A DNA stretch of 64,000 bases from Roridomyces roridus (lineage: Eukaryota; Basidiomycota; Agaricomycetes; Agaricales; Mycenaceae), in the NCBI GenBank assembly GCA_029378245.1, contig JARKIF010000013.1, positions 1,302,001-1,366,000 of the forward strand. Reading direction: 5' to 3'. Positions 34,548 through 45,800 of the stretch are shown piece by piece (positions within the stretch are counted from its first letter, which is position 1; each line of letters starts with the position of its first letter). The translations under genes and the position numbers were made by a program. The notes beneath the pieces were generated by a model, which saw nothing but the letters and a program-made list of their open reading frames with translations, was not told the origin of the DNA and did not search any database.

Positions 34548-35801
34548 TTATAACCTGCTATGAAAGACATGTATGCTTGTATTCAGAATGGCACAGATGG
34601 CCTCTGCAACGGCGTCCGGCTTCTCTTGCACGATCTTCAAAGCGGTCAGTCTTTCTCGTAAGACTTGAATCTCTCTCACTCACCATATGCCCACCCTCAA
34701 GCATCCGCACCGACGCCGCGATCTTCCTACTCTCGAATGATTCCCGCATGAAATCGGGTACCAACGTCGCCCCGCTAGCCCATATAAAATGTACCGGCAC
34801 AAAGGTGGATATCCTCTGCAGCTCCTCAGCAGCAGCGAAGGGAGGCTCGACGTGCGGGAAGGTGATCGCCTCCAGCTTGCGATCGTTCTTGAGCCTCACC
34901 CCAGGGCCGGCGCCCGGTATTGATTCCAGGGCGTGGTCCTACAAGAATAATGCCATCGAGTTTATGGATGAGAAGCGGCACGTACCACAAGCCCGCGGAG
35001 CACACGCGGGTCCCAAAGTTTCCATGGTATCCTCGCCTTCATCCACTCCAGTGCCTCGTCGCGGGAACTCCACGTCTCACGCCGGTTGCGCGTTGCTTTG
35101 ACGACAGCCTCCAAGCCTGGGAGCCTGTCCTCGATTTTACGGTAGTAATCCTCGCGGAAGGTCGCCGTTGTTTCGATTTGTATGAGAGCGGCCACGGAGG
35201 AGGGTGTGAGGTGTTTCAGGGTTAGGACTCTGTGAGCATTTTAAATTCAAGAGGGTATAGAGAGAGCAAGGGCAACGCACGCTGCCACCGCTCCAGCAGA
35301 ATGGCCGACGAGGACGATCCGCCTCCCTTGCAAATACGGAGACTGAATAAACTCTGCTATGGCTTCCGACCACTCGAACGCCGCTTCAAAGACGTCGTGA
35401 GTTTGCATGCAAAATGCGAGAACGACACGACAGACAGACTGAAAGATAAGCCCTACCCGGACTGGCGCTCAACACCTCCCGATTCAAGACCGCTGAATCA
35501 CCACAAGTCTGCCACTCCACCGCCCAGGCTTCGCGTACGGGGCAGGGCAGCCGGCACAGTACTCCGTCGATAGTGGGTTCCCACTGCTCTTTATCTGAAG
35601 CCCTTGAGCGTTAGGCGTGTGGTTAAGGACCAGATCCAGTACTCAACTGGCTCCGATGCCATGCACGAATAAGAGCGTCAGCCCCGAGTCGTCCTCAGAG
35701 GTAGCCGCGCGCCAGTACCGCTTGGCGCACATCTTCAGTGTCCGACCCGGTGGATTCAAGACGTTGTCAGGGCAGTTGAATACCACTTGTTCCGTTTGCA
35801 T
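34548..35801 (-). CDS. Alpha/beta hydrolase (inverted paralogue A)
   Basis: Cytosolic alpha/beta-fold hydrolase of unknown substrate. Start ATG 35801 (MQTEQVVFNCPDNVLNPPG), stop TAA 34548-34550. Oxyanion region: LTLLFVHGIGA, then KEQWEPTI. Nucleophile elbow: RIVLVGHSAGA, serine in GHSAG. Cap: YYRKIEDRLPGLEAVVKATR and WSSRDEALEWMKARIPWKLW. Late Asp/His region: FVPVHFIWASGATLVPDFM and MLEGGHM followed by IVQEKPDAVAEAICAIL in the last exon. The same exon order and about half the residues are found in the gene at 35942-37196 on the other strand. Confidence 0.85.
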
Positions 35802-35941
35802 GAGCAGTCGGTTTGAGGGCTAGTATAGATACTGTAGAGCTCCAGTCAAGCTTGAGTCAAGCTTTTGTGGCGCGACTTGGTCGGCGACCTATGATATCAC
35901 ATGCGGCGGGCATTACGTAAAGTCCTTTGGCTCCGTCCCCG
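35802..35941. promoter_or_regulatory. Shared 140-bp promoter of two divergent hydrolases
   Basis: Only 140 bp separate the two start codons. It contains a direct repeat AGTCAAGCTT twice near 35843-35862 (CCAGTCAAGCTTGAGTCAAGC). The region probably drives both genes. Confidence 0.5.
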
Positions 35942-37196
35942 ATGACCCTCCGCACCGACTCTGTGATATTCGACTGCCCTCAGAACGTCCACGACCCTCC
36001 CGGACACATCCTCAAGATGTCAGCCAAGCGATATCGAAGGCACTCGGCGGATGGCACCGGGCTAACGCTTTTATTCGCGCATTGCGTCGGAGCACGTCAG
36101 TGGCCCAGTGGCTTGGTTTTGACTTTCTCTTCATCTTCTTGGGCAGACAAGGAGCAATGGGAGCCGACTATCGCCCGGATCTTTGAGCGCTGTGCGCCAT
36201 CTACTGTCAGCGAGGCGTGGGCGGTGGATTGGCAGAACCACGGAGATTCGGCGGTGCTGAATAGAGAGCTCTTGAGCACCAGTCCGAGTCGGGTGTATGG
36301 TGTATGTGCGTGCGCTTATCTCTCTTCTTAGCAGTTAGCTGACTGGAAGACTTGAAGCGGCTATTGAATGGGGTGAAGCCGTAGCAGCGTTCATCCGATC
36401 CCCACATCTGCGTGGCAAGCGTATCGTTCCAATAGGGCATTCTGCTGGCGCAGGGACACTGTGGGTATCCTTTCCCACCTCTCCTCTGTCCTCCAATGTC
36501 ATTTCCTCTGCAGAGTGCTCACAATGAAAGACCTGCCCGTCTGCCAACTCGTATACCCCGCCCTCATCCTCGTCGAGCCTACAATCATCTTCAAGGAGGA
36601 CTTTTACCGCGAAATCGAGGAACGCGCGTCGACGATGGACTTTGTTGTCACTGCTACCCTGAATCGGCGGGAGCGCTGGAAATCCCGGGAGGAGGCTTAT
36701 TCGTGGATGGCGAAGCGAGTGCCATGGGACGTCTGGGACCCGCGCGTATTGCACATGCCTACCGTACGTGTTCCGTCCATCTCACCATCCAAGACAGACG
36801 AAGAGCGCCCGTAGGAGCACAACCTCGAATCGACGCCCGACGGCGGGGTGATAACTAAAGCTGACCGCCGACAAGAAGCGCTGTGCTACGTCGACACCTT
36901 ACCACACTTTGCCGCCGCCGAAGAGCTGCGCCGGATCTCGAGCCATGTTCCGGTGCATTTTATCTGGGGCAAGGAGAGTGTCGGGACGCTGGTGCCCGAA
37001 AATGTCAAAGAGGCGTTTGAGACTGGGATTGCGGCTTCCGTGAGGACGGTGGAGGGCGGGCATTTGGTGAGTGGTCGACCGCATTGTGCGACGTAGACTC
37101 GAACTCTTTTAGATCGTGCAGGAAAAGCCGGACGCTGTCGCCGATGCAATTTGCGACATTCTCGATACGATTGTGCTACCTCGAAGCAAGTTGTAA
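35942..37196 (+). CDS. Alpha/beta hydrolase (inverted paralogue B)
   Basis: Mirror-image paralogue of the gene at 34548-35801. Start ATG 35942 (MTLRTDSVIFDCPQNVHDPPG), stop TAA 37194-37196. Blocks: GLTLLFAHCVGA, DKEQWEPTIARIFERC, EAWAVDWQNHGDSAVLNREL, nucleophile RIVPIGHSAGAGTL, EDFYREIEERASTMDFVVTA, WKSREEAYSWMAKRVPWDVW, PVHFIWGKESVGTLVPEN and VRTVEGGHL, then IVQEKPDAVADAICDILD after the last intron. Its stop lies 17 bases from the stop of the convergent AA9 gene, so their transcripts must overlap. The HC in place of HG in AHCVGA is a small departure from the usual oxyanion motif. Confidence 0.85.
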
Positions 37197-37213
37197 CTAA
37201 TTACAGAACACTC

Positions 37214-38786
37214 TCAAGTGCACTGCGAGTAATATGCTGTATTTCCAATTCAGCCCCGAACGCAGAAAGGAGAGAACAACTCACCGTTCAAAACAGTGCA
37301 CGTGAATGGCGATACGCTAAAATCGTGGTCAATCTAAATTTTTCAACCCACGGAAACACATTTTACCAAGTCGTCGCGCCTGTCCATCCTTGCCCTCCAC
37401 ACTGTGCGAATTCAGCAGCGCCGGTTCCAGTGCTCGTGGGGGGAGCGGTGGTCGTGGTAGACTTGACGGTCGTGATCGGGGCGGAAGTCGAGCTCGATTT
37501 CGCGGTTGTCGTCACCGGCGGGCTGACAGCGGTCGTGGAGCCGCTACCCTGTGGGATTTTTAGTTTTTGAGCGCAAGAATGGGGAGAGAAGGTGCGTACG
37601 GAGGAGCCGCCGGTCCAGACTGCGGGGCCGGGTTGAATGTATGTGGTCGGGATGGGGTAGTAGATGTCGATCCTGGTGAGTTTATTCTTTTAGTTTGTGG
37701 AGTTTGAAGGAATGGAAGTCGTACAGGATGCCGGGTTCCTGAGTTTCGATAGGTTCAGCAGCGGGAATAAATGCGGGATGTGGAACTCACGTTTCCCTGA
37801 ATATGATTCGGTTAGTAAGCATTCGACGACGACGATGTTGAGGGTTAAGACGTACAGTGTAAGCTCCAGGGAAGGCAACCAATGGGCCGGGAGTTCCACT
37901 GCCGCTGCCAGTAACCTGCGAAACGTGAGTACACTTCCTGTCAGAAATGCTGGCAACCCACCTGAACCTGCGCACAGGCAATGTAGAACTGCGCCCCACC
38001 GTAGGACGACGCGACATGAAGGGCGATGTGCTCGACACGGATGAGGTACCTTTCAATCCTTCAGTCAACTCCAAATAAAACTTGAGGAAATGCGTACTGC
38101 CCGGCCGGGGTCTGAGCAGGGATCGGGAACGTCACTTCAGCGAGACCGGTAGCGGGGAACGTGATGGTCGAGCCTCCGTCGGTGACTGCGGAGATTTGGT
38201 ACACCTGAAGGGCGACGTTGTCAATGGGAGAGAAGATAAGAGGCGCCGACAACCGACCTTGAACCAAACATCCCCACTCCCATCCCAAGCAGACACGTCC
38301 GTCCCGGTAGGCGCTTTCGCCATGTAGACGTTGAGAACCTGCGAGGTATGTAGATTCAGCTCTCGACTACCGCGGGGGTTGAAGTGTCACAAACACCAGG
38401 GTGGTAGAGGTTAGACGGGTTTCCATCGACTGTGAACCCGACGGTGGAGCCAGCGGCGACCGAGATGGTCGAGGCAGTCCCGGACATGGCAGAGTCGTAG
38501 CACATGATATCGGTCGTCGTCACGTCGGTTTGCTGTATTGAGATTGAGTCGCTGGATGCCAATGGGCGAGCGAGCCACGTACGGGGTTCAAGTCTTGCCA
38601 GTTGTTGGTCTCACGAACATACTGCCATGCGGTGGTGTTTGCGCCGCCTACGATGAGCTGCGGGAAGGTATCTGGTGGTACATTCCAGCGTCAGTCATCC
38701 GCCAAATGAAGAATATCGAGCTCACAGTGGGCAGAGACGCGCGCGGCGAGGGACGCCAGGGCGAGGATAGCGGAGAGAGACTTCAT
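37214..38786 (-). CDS. AA9 lytic polysaccharide monooxygenase with CBM1 (copy A)
   Basis: Copper enzyme that cleaves cellulose oxidatively. Start ATG 38786; the signal peptide ends ...RVSA so the mature chain begins with His (HYTFPQL), the first ligand of the histidine brace. Second His in [16 protein letters not shown]; axial Tyr region [13 protein letters not shown]. Further blocks: [15 protein letters not shown] and [17 protein letters not shown]. After a Thr/Ser/Pro linker the CBM1 reads [26 protein letters not shown] and AYYSQCT over three exons. The first of these two introns opens with a TGG/TAA that looks like a stop until spliced (TG/gtaaaa). Real stop TGA 37214-37216. Confidence 0.93.
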
Positions 38787-39494
38787 GGCTGTTAGAGCTC
38801 GAATCTTGAGGTTATTTTGCTGAACAAGCTCTTATTTAAGTACGAAGGGCGTTCCCGTTTTAGCCTCTCTTCGTCTATTTCTCGCAATGCGGTTGCATCA
38901 TGGGGTGGATGCCGCGGTCCCGTATTGCTTGCCTCTGGCATCATGTGGATCCTACGGCCTTTATTCCACTCGGAGATGCGTTCGGGGCCGCAGCGTTTTC
39001 GGCGGTTTCGCGGATCTTGGATATTCTGCCCACCTGCAATTCGTGTCCTCCAGCTCACAAATCGTCATCCGAAAAATGCATCTCGATTCCAGCGGCGCAG
39101 CGAGGCTCTGATTGACGCGGACGCACCCTCAAAACTCCCAACCAACGCCCCTTGAAGCCCAAACTCAACCGACAACATCCCTCAATAGATCCGCAAATCA
39201 CCTTTCTAATATAATCCTTCTAACATGGGGTTCTCATGACCGATCCCAAAATGGAGTTCGTACGAATAGGAAAAAGGCTACCGTTCCAACACGGAGTCGG
39301 AGGTTGTACGGCGGAAAGTTCGGAGGAAGTTCAATGACGACGACAGTGAAAAATAGCTCCCAGTAAATAAATTTAGATTGGTTGAAACAAGTTGCCAATG
39401 GGGTCTGTCTGCCTTGCACTAATAACTACTGGGTAAACCCCGCTCCTCCGTCTCTTTCCGTCCGTCTCAACGAAATTTCGAGTAGTCAGGTCAT
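38787..39494. promoter_or_regulatory. Upstream region of AA9 copy A
   Basis: 708 bp between the promoter side of copy A and the 3' end of copy B. No gene recognised. Probable carbon-regulated promoter by family habit, but no defined site is claimed. Confidence 0.35.
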
Positions 39495-40994
39495 TCAAAG
39501 ACATTGGGAGTAGACTGTCGAAAGCAATCAGTGTTCGTCGGTCTTTTTAGCAGATTTTGAGCTCACAAGAGTTGACCACAGTGCATTTGAAGGGAGAAAG
39601 GCTAAAATCGCCGTCAGCAATTTTTCAACCTGGCAAGTTTTTTTTTTTTTACCAAGTCGTCGGACCGCTGAATCCTGATCCGCCGCATTGTGCGTACTGA
39701 GCAGCGCCCGTGCCAGTGCTCGTCGGGGGTGCGGTGGTCGTGGTGGACTTGACGGTGGTGATCGGGGCGGAAGTCGAGCTAGATTTCGCGGTTGTCGTCA
39801 CCGGCGGGCTGACAGCGGTCGTGGAGCCGGTGCTCTGCCGTGGAAGTCCATTAGTATTGATACGATGTAGCAAACGAATGCGTACGGAGCCAGATCCCGT
39901 CCAGACCGCGGGGCCGGGTTGGACGTAGGTGGTGGGGATGGGGTAGTAGATGTTGATCCTGGAGTCAACCAACGAATCAGAAAGTTTTTCGTGAGAGGGA
40001 AAGGGAAGACGTACAAGATACCGGGTTCCTGTGTAGCGTGTGTCATCAGCCAACGCTCAAGGGATCAAGTAGATTGAAAATTACATTGCCCGTGTAAGCT
40101 CCGGGGAATGCGACGAGAGGGCCGGGAGTGCCGCTTCCACCGCCAGTGACGTCGACCTGCGCGCAGGCGATGTAGAATTGAGCTCCACCGTAATAGGAAG
40201 CACTGTGGATGGCAATGTGTTCGGTACGGATGAGGTATCTGAGGGACGTCGGTGTAATTCAGCGTGTATCCAACGGAGAGAAGGGATAATGAAATACGCA
40301 CTGGCCAGACGGGAGCGATGGGGGGATGGTGAAGTTTATTTCGCTCAGGCCAGTGGTGGGGAAGGTGATGGTGCTTCCACCGTCAGTAACAGCGGAGATC
40401 TGGTATACCTTGAACCAAACGGTGCCCGATCCGTCCCAGCTGGCAACGTCCGTGCCGGACGGCGCCTTGGCCATGTAGACGTTCAGGACCTGTGGGTATC
40501 CCATCGTTAAAAATGAAAAAAAAAAGATGTGGAAAGGAAGGTGGATACGCACACCAGCGTGGTACAAGTTGGAGGGGTTGCCAGAGACAGTGAACCCGAC
40601 AGTCGACCCAGCGGCCACGGTCACAGTCGACGCGGTGCCGGACTGCGCTGAGTCGTAGCAACGGATGTCGGAAGTGGTAACGTCGGTTTGCTGAAGAGGC
40701 GGGTCAGCATTCTTGACCATGATGGAGTTTGCGAGCAGCGCACGGGGTTCAAGTCTTGCCAGTTGTTCGTCTGTCTGACGTACTGCCAGGCACTGCAGAG
40801 AGAAATGAGCGCAGTCTCCCGAAGAACGTCGAGGGATAATTTACGTGGTGTTGGCGCCGTTGACTAAAAGGTTGGGCCAGACATCTGTAGAGCAAGTCAA
40901 TGCGAGTTCGCAGGGAGAGCAGGAAGGACAGACAGTGAGCAGAGGCTTTCGCAGCAAAGGCAGCAAACGCGATGAGAAGAGAGAAGGACTTCAT
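39495..40994 (-). CDS. AA9 lytic polysaccharide monooxygenase with CBM1 (copy B)
   Basis: Tandem paralogue of copy A. Start ATG 40994 ([20 protein letters not shown]), with His after the signal peptide. Conserved blocks: [76 protein letters not shown] and [14 protein letters not shown]. The Thr/Ser linker leads to CBM1 [15 protein letters not shown], then [11 protein letters not shown], then FYSQCL, split by two introns as in copy A. The second donor, AACTCTT/GTGAGCTC, and acceptor TTTCGACAG give stop TGA at 39495-39497. Expressed proteins of this type act on crystalline cellulose together with cellulases. Confidence 0.92.
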
Positions 40995-42172
40995 GACAAG
41001 CAGCTATCCTGGCAGTCCGTTCACGACCGACGCAGATTAAATACTAGGACAGACGCGCGATTTTGCCTCGGTTTAAGCACATCATGGTCTCGTGGCAGTC
41101 GGTCGGTTCTTGGGCCCCACACCTTTCCGTCGATTATCCGCGCTCAAAGGGCGATGCACAAATGTCGCAATAGATGCCGCGGCTGTCCGGCGTCATGGGA
41201 CGGATACGGCCGAAAAACAATATCTGGCGTCGATCCCGAGTGTGTAGAACCACCGAGAAACTGGGTCCGCCTCGAAGCTATCGGTGACCGGGAAGATGCC
41301 TGAAGCCAGGAAGATATATCGTCGAGCAGGGACGGTACCGAGTGCCATCCGATAACCTTCCGAGAATGTGCTTGGCATCCAGAAGCTCGGAGGATCCGCC
41401 GGCAGAAAAGGATACGCAGGGGCTTGGTGTGGCCACTGGCTCGGTGGCGATGTGGTGAGGAGAAGGAGTGATGGGCATCGTGGGAATGCTAGCGGAGTTT
41501 GAAAAATCGCCTTTGGCCTCTTCCGATTCGTCCATTTTTTCATCCAGTCCGGACGGCTTCTGCTCTTCAATCCGGTGCTTCTCGGGCACACTGAAACGAT
41601 CACCGCGGGTCTCAAACGTCGACGGGCAGGCTGGCAAACCTTCAATTTGGCAGAATAAAACGGGCAAGCAACTGCATGTCTCCTCCCAGTGGCAACATCC
41701 TGAGCTGGGGTGCGGATTCTGGCATCTACTGCTGCGGCCTGTTTATCCATTTTACCGAAGAAAGCCGGGCAGCCGCGCACGGCAGACTGCTTGCTCCACC
41801 AGATATTCCGGCTCGGTCCCGCTACTCTCCTCCATCTCTCCTCAGTCTGCTGCAAGATGAACGCAGAACCCTCTGTCTTGCTCGAATATTTACGATCTCT
41901 TGAGTCTCGGCTTCCCAGTTGCCTAAAAACCTCTGGCTTCCAGATTTCTCGACACTTCACCGTGGTCCCAGTATAGCCCATACCTACCTTTATTTTCGTT
42001 GAAGCTCCTATCCCTGCTATCCGCCTCAAAGACACGGATACTCGGTCAATTGTCGTCAACGGAATCCTCCGCTGCTCATTATACTCAGTATCCCACTCCA
42101 CAACTCGACCAGTACTTAATCTCTGCTCCTCTGACGCCTTTTCGTTAAGCTTCAAGCTACCGTTGCATTGCT
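40995..42172. promoter_or_regulatory. Divergent region between AA9 copies B and C
   Basis: 1.18 kb between two divergently transcribed AA9 genes, expected to hold both promoters. It also contains long unassigned minus-strand open frames (see the 41193-42155 entry). Confidence 0.4.
41193..42155 (-). other. Unassigned long open frame between AA9 genes
   Basis: 320 codons without a stop on the minus strand, ending 18 bp before the AA9 copy C start. It is basic and Arg/Ser-rich, with no motif or signal peptide. A second minus-strand frame (41278-41667, 129 codons) has a more protein-like Ser/Pro/Glu composition, so a real spliced gene may use parts of both. Alternatively both are chance frames in a promoter. 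Not called as a gene. Confidence 0.2.
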
Positions 42173-43461
42173 ATGAAGGCCTTCTCTGTTATCGCTGCCC
42201 TTGCTGCCCTCGCCGCCAAAGTGTCTGCGCACTGTGAGCGCCACTCTCTTTACGAATGGGGGGATACTGAGCACTTCTGATTCGGCAGACACCTTCCCGC
42301 AGCTTATCGCCGGCAGCTCTGCGACCACCGCATGGCAGTACGTGCGCGAGACTAACAACTGGCAAGACTTGAACCCCGTACGTGTGTCTCGCTCGCCCAT
42401 TGGCGTCCAGCAACTACTTAACTAACGCCTCAACACAGCAAACCGATGTGACTACGAATGATATCATGTGCTACGACTCTGCCATGTCCGGGACGGCCTC
42501 GACCATGTCCGTTGCCGCTGGCTCCACAGTTGGATTCACAGTCGACGGAAACCCGTCTAACCTCTACCACCCCGGTGTTCGTGTCAATTCAAGAAGCTTC
42601 AACTCCCAAGTCGCTCAATCTTTGTTGCAGGTTCTCAACGTCTACATGGCTCAAGCACCGAGCGGGACGGACGTCGCTTCTTGGGATGGGAGTGGGGATG
42701 TTTGGTTCAAGGTGGGTTGTCGGCGTCATACCTCCTCTTTTCTTCCACCGGTAGACGTTAATGTTTGTCGTGCTCCAGGTCTACCAAATCTCCGCAGTCA
42801 CCGACGGAGGCTCGACGATCACGTTCCCTGCGACCGGATTGACTCAAGTGACCTTCCCGATCCCTGCTGAGACGCCGTCTGGACAGTGCGTACACATTTC
42901 CTTGCTCTCCAACGAATACAAGCTGACGCGTTGAAAGATATCTCATCCGTGTCGAACACATTGCCCTTCATGTCGCGTCGTCCTACGGTGGTGCGCAGGT
43001 TTGTACAACCCCTCGCCTCTCTGGTGTAGACGCTACAACTGAATCATGCCACGTAGTTCTACATTGCGTGTGGGCAGGTCGAAGTCACCGGGGGTGGAAG
43101 CGGCACCCCCGGACCCTTGGTTGCGTTCCCTGGCGCCTATACCGTAAGTTCTCTGCCTATATCTTGAATTCTCTATCCGTCTAACCTCCCACTCAGGGCA
43201 ATGTGAGTCCCAACCTCCTAGGTGAAGCATTCATAAGTATCTCATCATCTGTCCGCCACTCTCTAGGAACCCGGAATCCTGTACGTACCTCTTTCTTTCC
43301 GATACCACTCAGCGAATTCAACTCATTCGACCCCAGGATCAACATCTACTACCCCATCCCGGCTAACTACACGCAGGTGCGTGATATTCTTGGTTCTTCT
43401 GTGTTTCACGATGAGATTCATTCTTAAATAGCCTGGTCCTGCGGTGTGGCCTGCAGCTTAA
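42173..43461 (+). CDS. AA9 lytic polysaccharide monooxygenase without CBM1 (copy C)
   Basis: Third AA9 gene, on the opposite strand. Start ATG 42173 ([20 protein letters not shown]); mature chain starts [10 protein letters not shown]. Same blocks as copy [75 protein letters not shown] and [18 protein letters not shown]. The chain then stops at WPAA followed by TAA 43459-43461, where copies A and B continue WTGGSS- into linker and CBM1. It is therefore a catalytic-domain-only enzyme. It is closest to copy A by eye. About nine short introns, including several within 60 bp of each other near 43190-43340. Confidence 0.92.
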
Positions 43462-43788
43462 GAACAAGGACGAGCCGTGAGTTTCGCTGATAAATAACTG
43501 AATTAACTTCGTGTCTGACTGCAGTCTGTAAGTCTCGGAACTTCGGAGTCGGAAGTTGGTCAGATTCGAGAGATTGAGGGAGCCCATTTGGACGATTGTT
43601 GGTATTGGAGTGAAGGCTGAGGCAGACTAAATTCATGTGCTTACTTTACCTTGTGATGTCCTTTTTCAATATCTTTTTAAGTACGCAGCAGCCTTGAACC
43701 AAGCCAATTTGCCGACCAGCCGGATCAAAAGGTGACTCAATCGAGTAATCAGACAAATACATCACAACAACGCTCTCTCCGAACTCCC

Positions 43789-45637
43789 ATGGCTGCCCCA
43801 CTGGTCGATCGCAACTACCACTTCCCTCCCTTCCCGCCCACACCCCCCGACGTCCAAATCACACCCTTCTCGGACTTCCAGGAATGGGGTACGCGCGTGA
43901 TCGGCGCCGATGGTGTAGAGCACGACGGCCAAGGTATCCCCACAATCGCGCTCGCAAAGAGCAAGAAGAGCAAGAACAAGAAGAAGAAGGCTGCAGCTAC
44001 GACTGGGGTGAAGCTTCCTTGGTGGGAAGAGTGGTTCACTGGTAGTGGGCATCTCGCGAGATCGGGGGTGTATGACTTGTAAGTGGTTATTTAGGCGCCC
44101 GGAGAGTGGGAGCATCTCAGCTGGCTGCAGGACATCCAATCGCGTGGATCGATTCCACCAGGCTGGTACGGACTTTGTAAAGCGAGTCAATGCCTTGGTT
44201 TCTGTGCGTCTGATCTCTGACCTCGGGCTTAGATTCCACGATGTGAACACTCGCGAGTACGTGAAGCAAATCTGGCTCAAGGTGAAAAATTCCTTGCATA
44301 CTTTCATGAGAACTGGGCCTGACGACTCCTCCAGTTCCAGATCTTCGTCGGCCTAGGCTCGGACGGCCTCAAGCTCGGCAACAGCAGGAACGACGACGAC
44401 AACATGTCCGACGACGCATTCGATGACGACGAGGCATCCTCAGGCCCTCTCGACGACGTCGTTGTCTCGCCCGCTGAAATGTTCCTGGACGACCCAGTCC
44501 AGACAATCAAGATCTTCCTCTCATCGTACATGCGGAGCGCAGGTCTTATGTGGTAATACTATTCCCTCTTCCCCCTCACGCCGAATCGAATCCATACTCA
44601 ATGCAAATCACGACAGGGACGAAAACAAACTCGATGCTGCCCCACGCCTCATGCGTTTCTTCGTAGAGTTCCTCCTCCGCAACGAAGCTGTGCCCGAAAG
44701 CGCCGACGGCTTCCGCGAATCGCTTGACGTCATCGAAACTGCGGCGAAAGAGCTCCCAGCGACGCCCGTCATATCGAAAACGCTGCCCGGCGCGTTCTCC
44801 GAGGCGTGTGTCGTGTGCTGGGGCAGTCGACTTCAGTCGGGGTGGGTGAGGGAGAGCGATGAGGAGGGGGAGCCGGAAGCGAAACGCACAAAGACGAGTC
44901 TTGGTGATGAGGAGGTGCTTGATGGGGCGAAAATCGAGGATGTACCCGATGACGAGGAGATGAAGGACACCACAGAGAACACGAGCTGGGGCGCGTCGAG
45001 CGATGCACAGGCGGATTCTACGGGCGAGGTCGGATGGGGCGGGGGTGGCGGATGGGCTGATGACACCGATAGCTGGCCAGATGGCAAGAACCCGAAGCCA
45101 AACGAACCCGAGGCGCGCATTCGCCCGACGCTGATGGATCTTCTCGGCCCTACTGCCCTCCCACATACACACGAACCGGGCATCGTCGAGTGGTCTCTCC
45201 GGCGCCTCAAATCCATCACGGTGCCAGATGCCGCCCAGGACGCAGACGGCACTGAAGGCGATGGCGCCGCGGCGGTAGAGCACCGACTCGCATCACGTAT
45301 GGCCCGTATCGTTCTCGCTCCGTGGCTCGCTTGGGATCCCGCACACCTCGAAGCGTCTGCACCGCACATTCTGGGCACCTCTCGTGGTGCCCTCGTCGGT
45401 GATGTGAATGCGCCCGGACACGATATGTTGAAAGACGAGATCACATTGCTCGTCGATCCTGCGACTCTCGAGGCGAGCAAGCTGTGCGTGGGGATGGGGC
45501 TGGCTGCGACGTGGGTGCAGATTGCGCGTGTGAGTGGGGCTGATAATGGTGGGGAGGAGAGTGGCGGGGTTGGACCTGGCCAATATTGGTACCTCGAGGA
45601 GTTTGTGTTGGTGTTGCCGAGCTTTTGGTCGACCTGA
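43789..45637 (+). CDS. arb1: Argonaute siRNA chaperone subunit Arb1-like
   Basis: Candidate subunit of the ARC complex that keeps Argonaute with duplex siRNA in heterochromatic RNAi. Exons 43789-44078, 44131-44281, 44335-44552 and 44617-45637. N-terminal Pro-rich leader, then basic KSKKSKNKKKK. The PWWEEWFTGSGHLARSGVYDL block, VNALVSVRLISDLGLRFHD and the late RLMRFFVEFLLRNEAVPES with ELPATPVISKTLPGAFSEAC resemble the Arb1 family's conserved core (VPE and LPG.F motifs). An acidic region DDEEMKDTTENTSW and a Gly/Trp-rich stretch VGWGGGGGWADD follow, the latter of the GW type that can contact Argonaute PIWI pockets. The family call comes from pattern memory and needs a profile search. Confidence 0.6.
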
Positions 45638-45800
45638 TGGTCTGTCTGCTGAAGTGGTCCTTGAACCCGATCTATGCTCGCTTGCTTACTGATCCATTAT
45701 CTCTGCTGTACAATCTAACTGTAGGAATTCAAACTGGCATCAATTTCGTGCGCGTTGGACTTTGGTAGCAACAAAGTGGAATACTACTACTGTCCCGCAT

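Noticed and set aside
37365..37450. Apparent truncated CBM1 ending Thr-Thr-Trp-stop in AA9 copies A and B
   Set aside because: The TGG-TAA is an intron donor (TG/gtaaaa). Splicing adds the remaining Cys-rich half, ending YYSQCT and FYSQCL.
44576..45480. Minus-strand frames of 215-235 codons
   Set aside because: Antisense shadows of the Arb1-like final exon, which has coherent family blocks and spliced partners.
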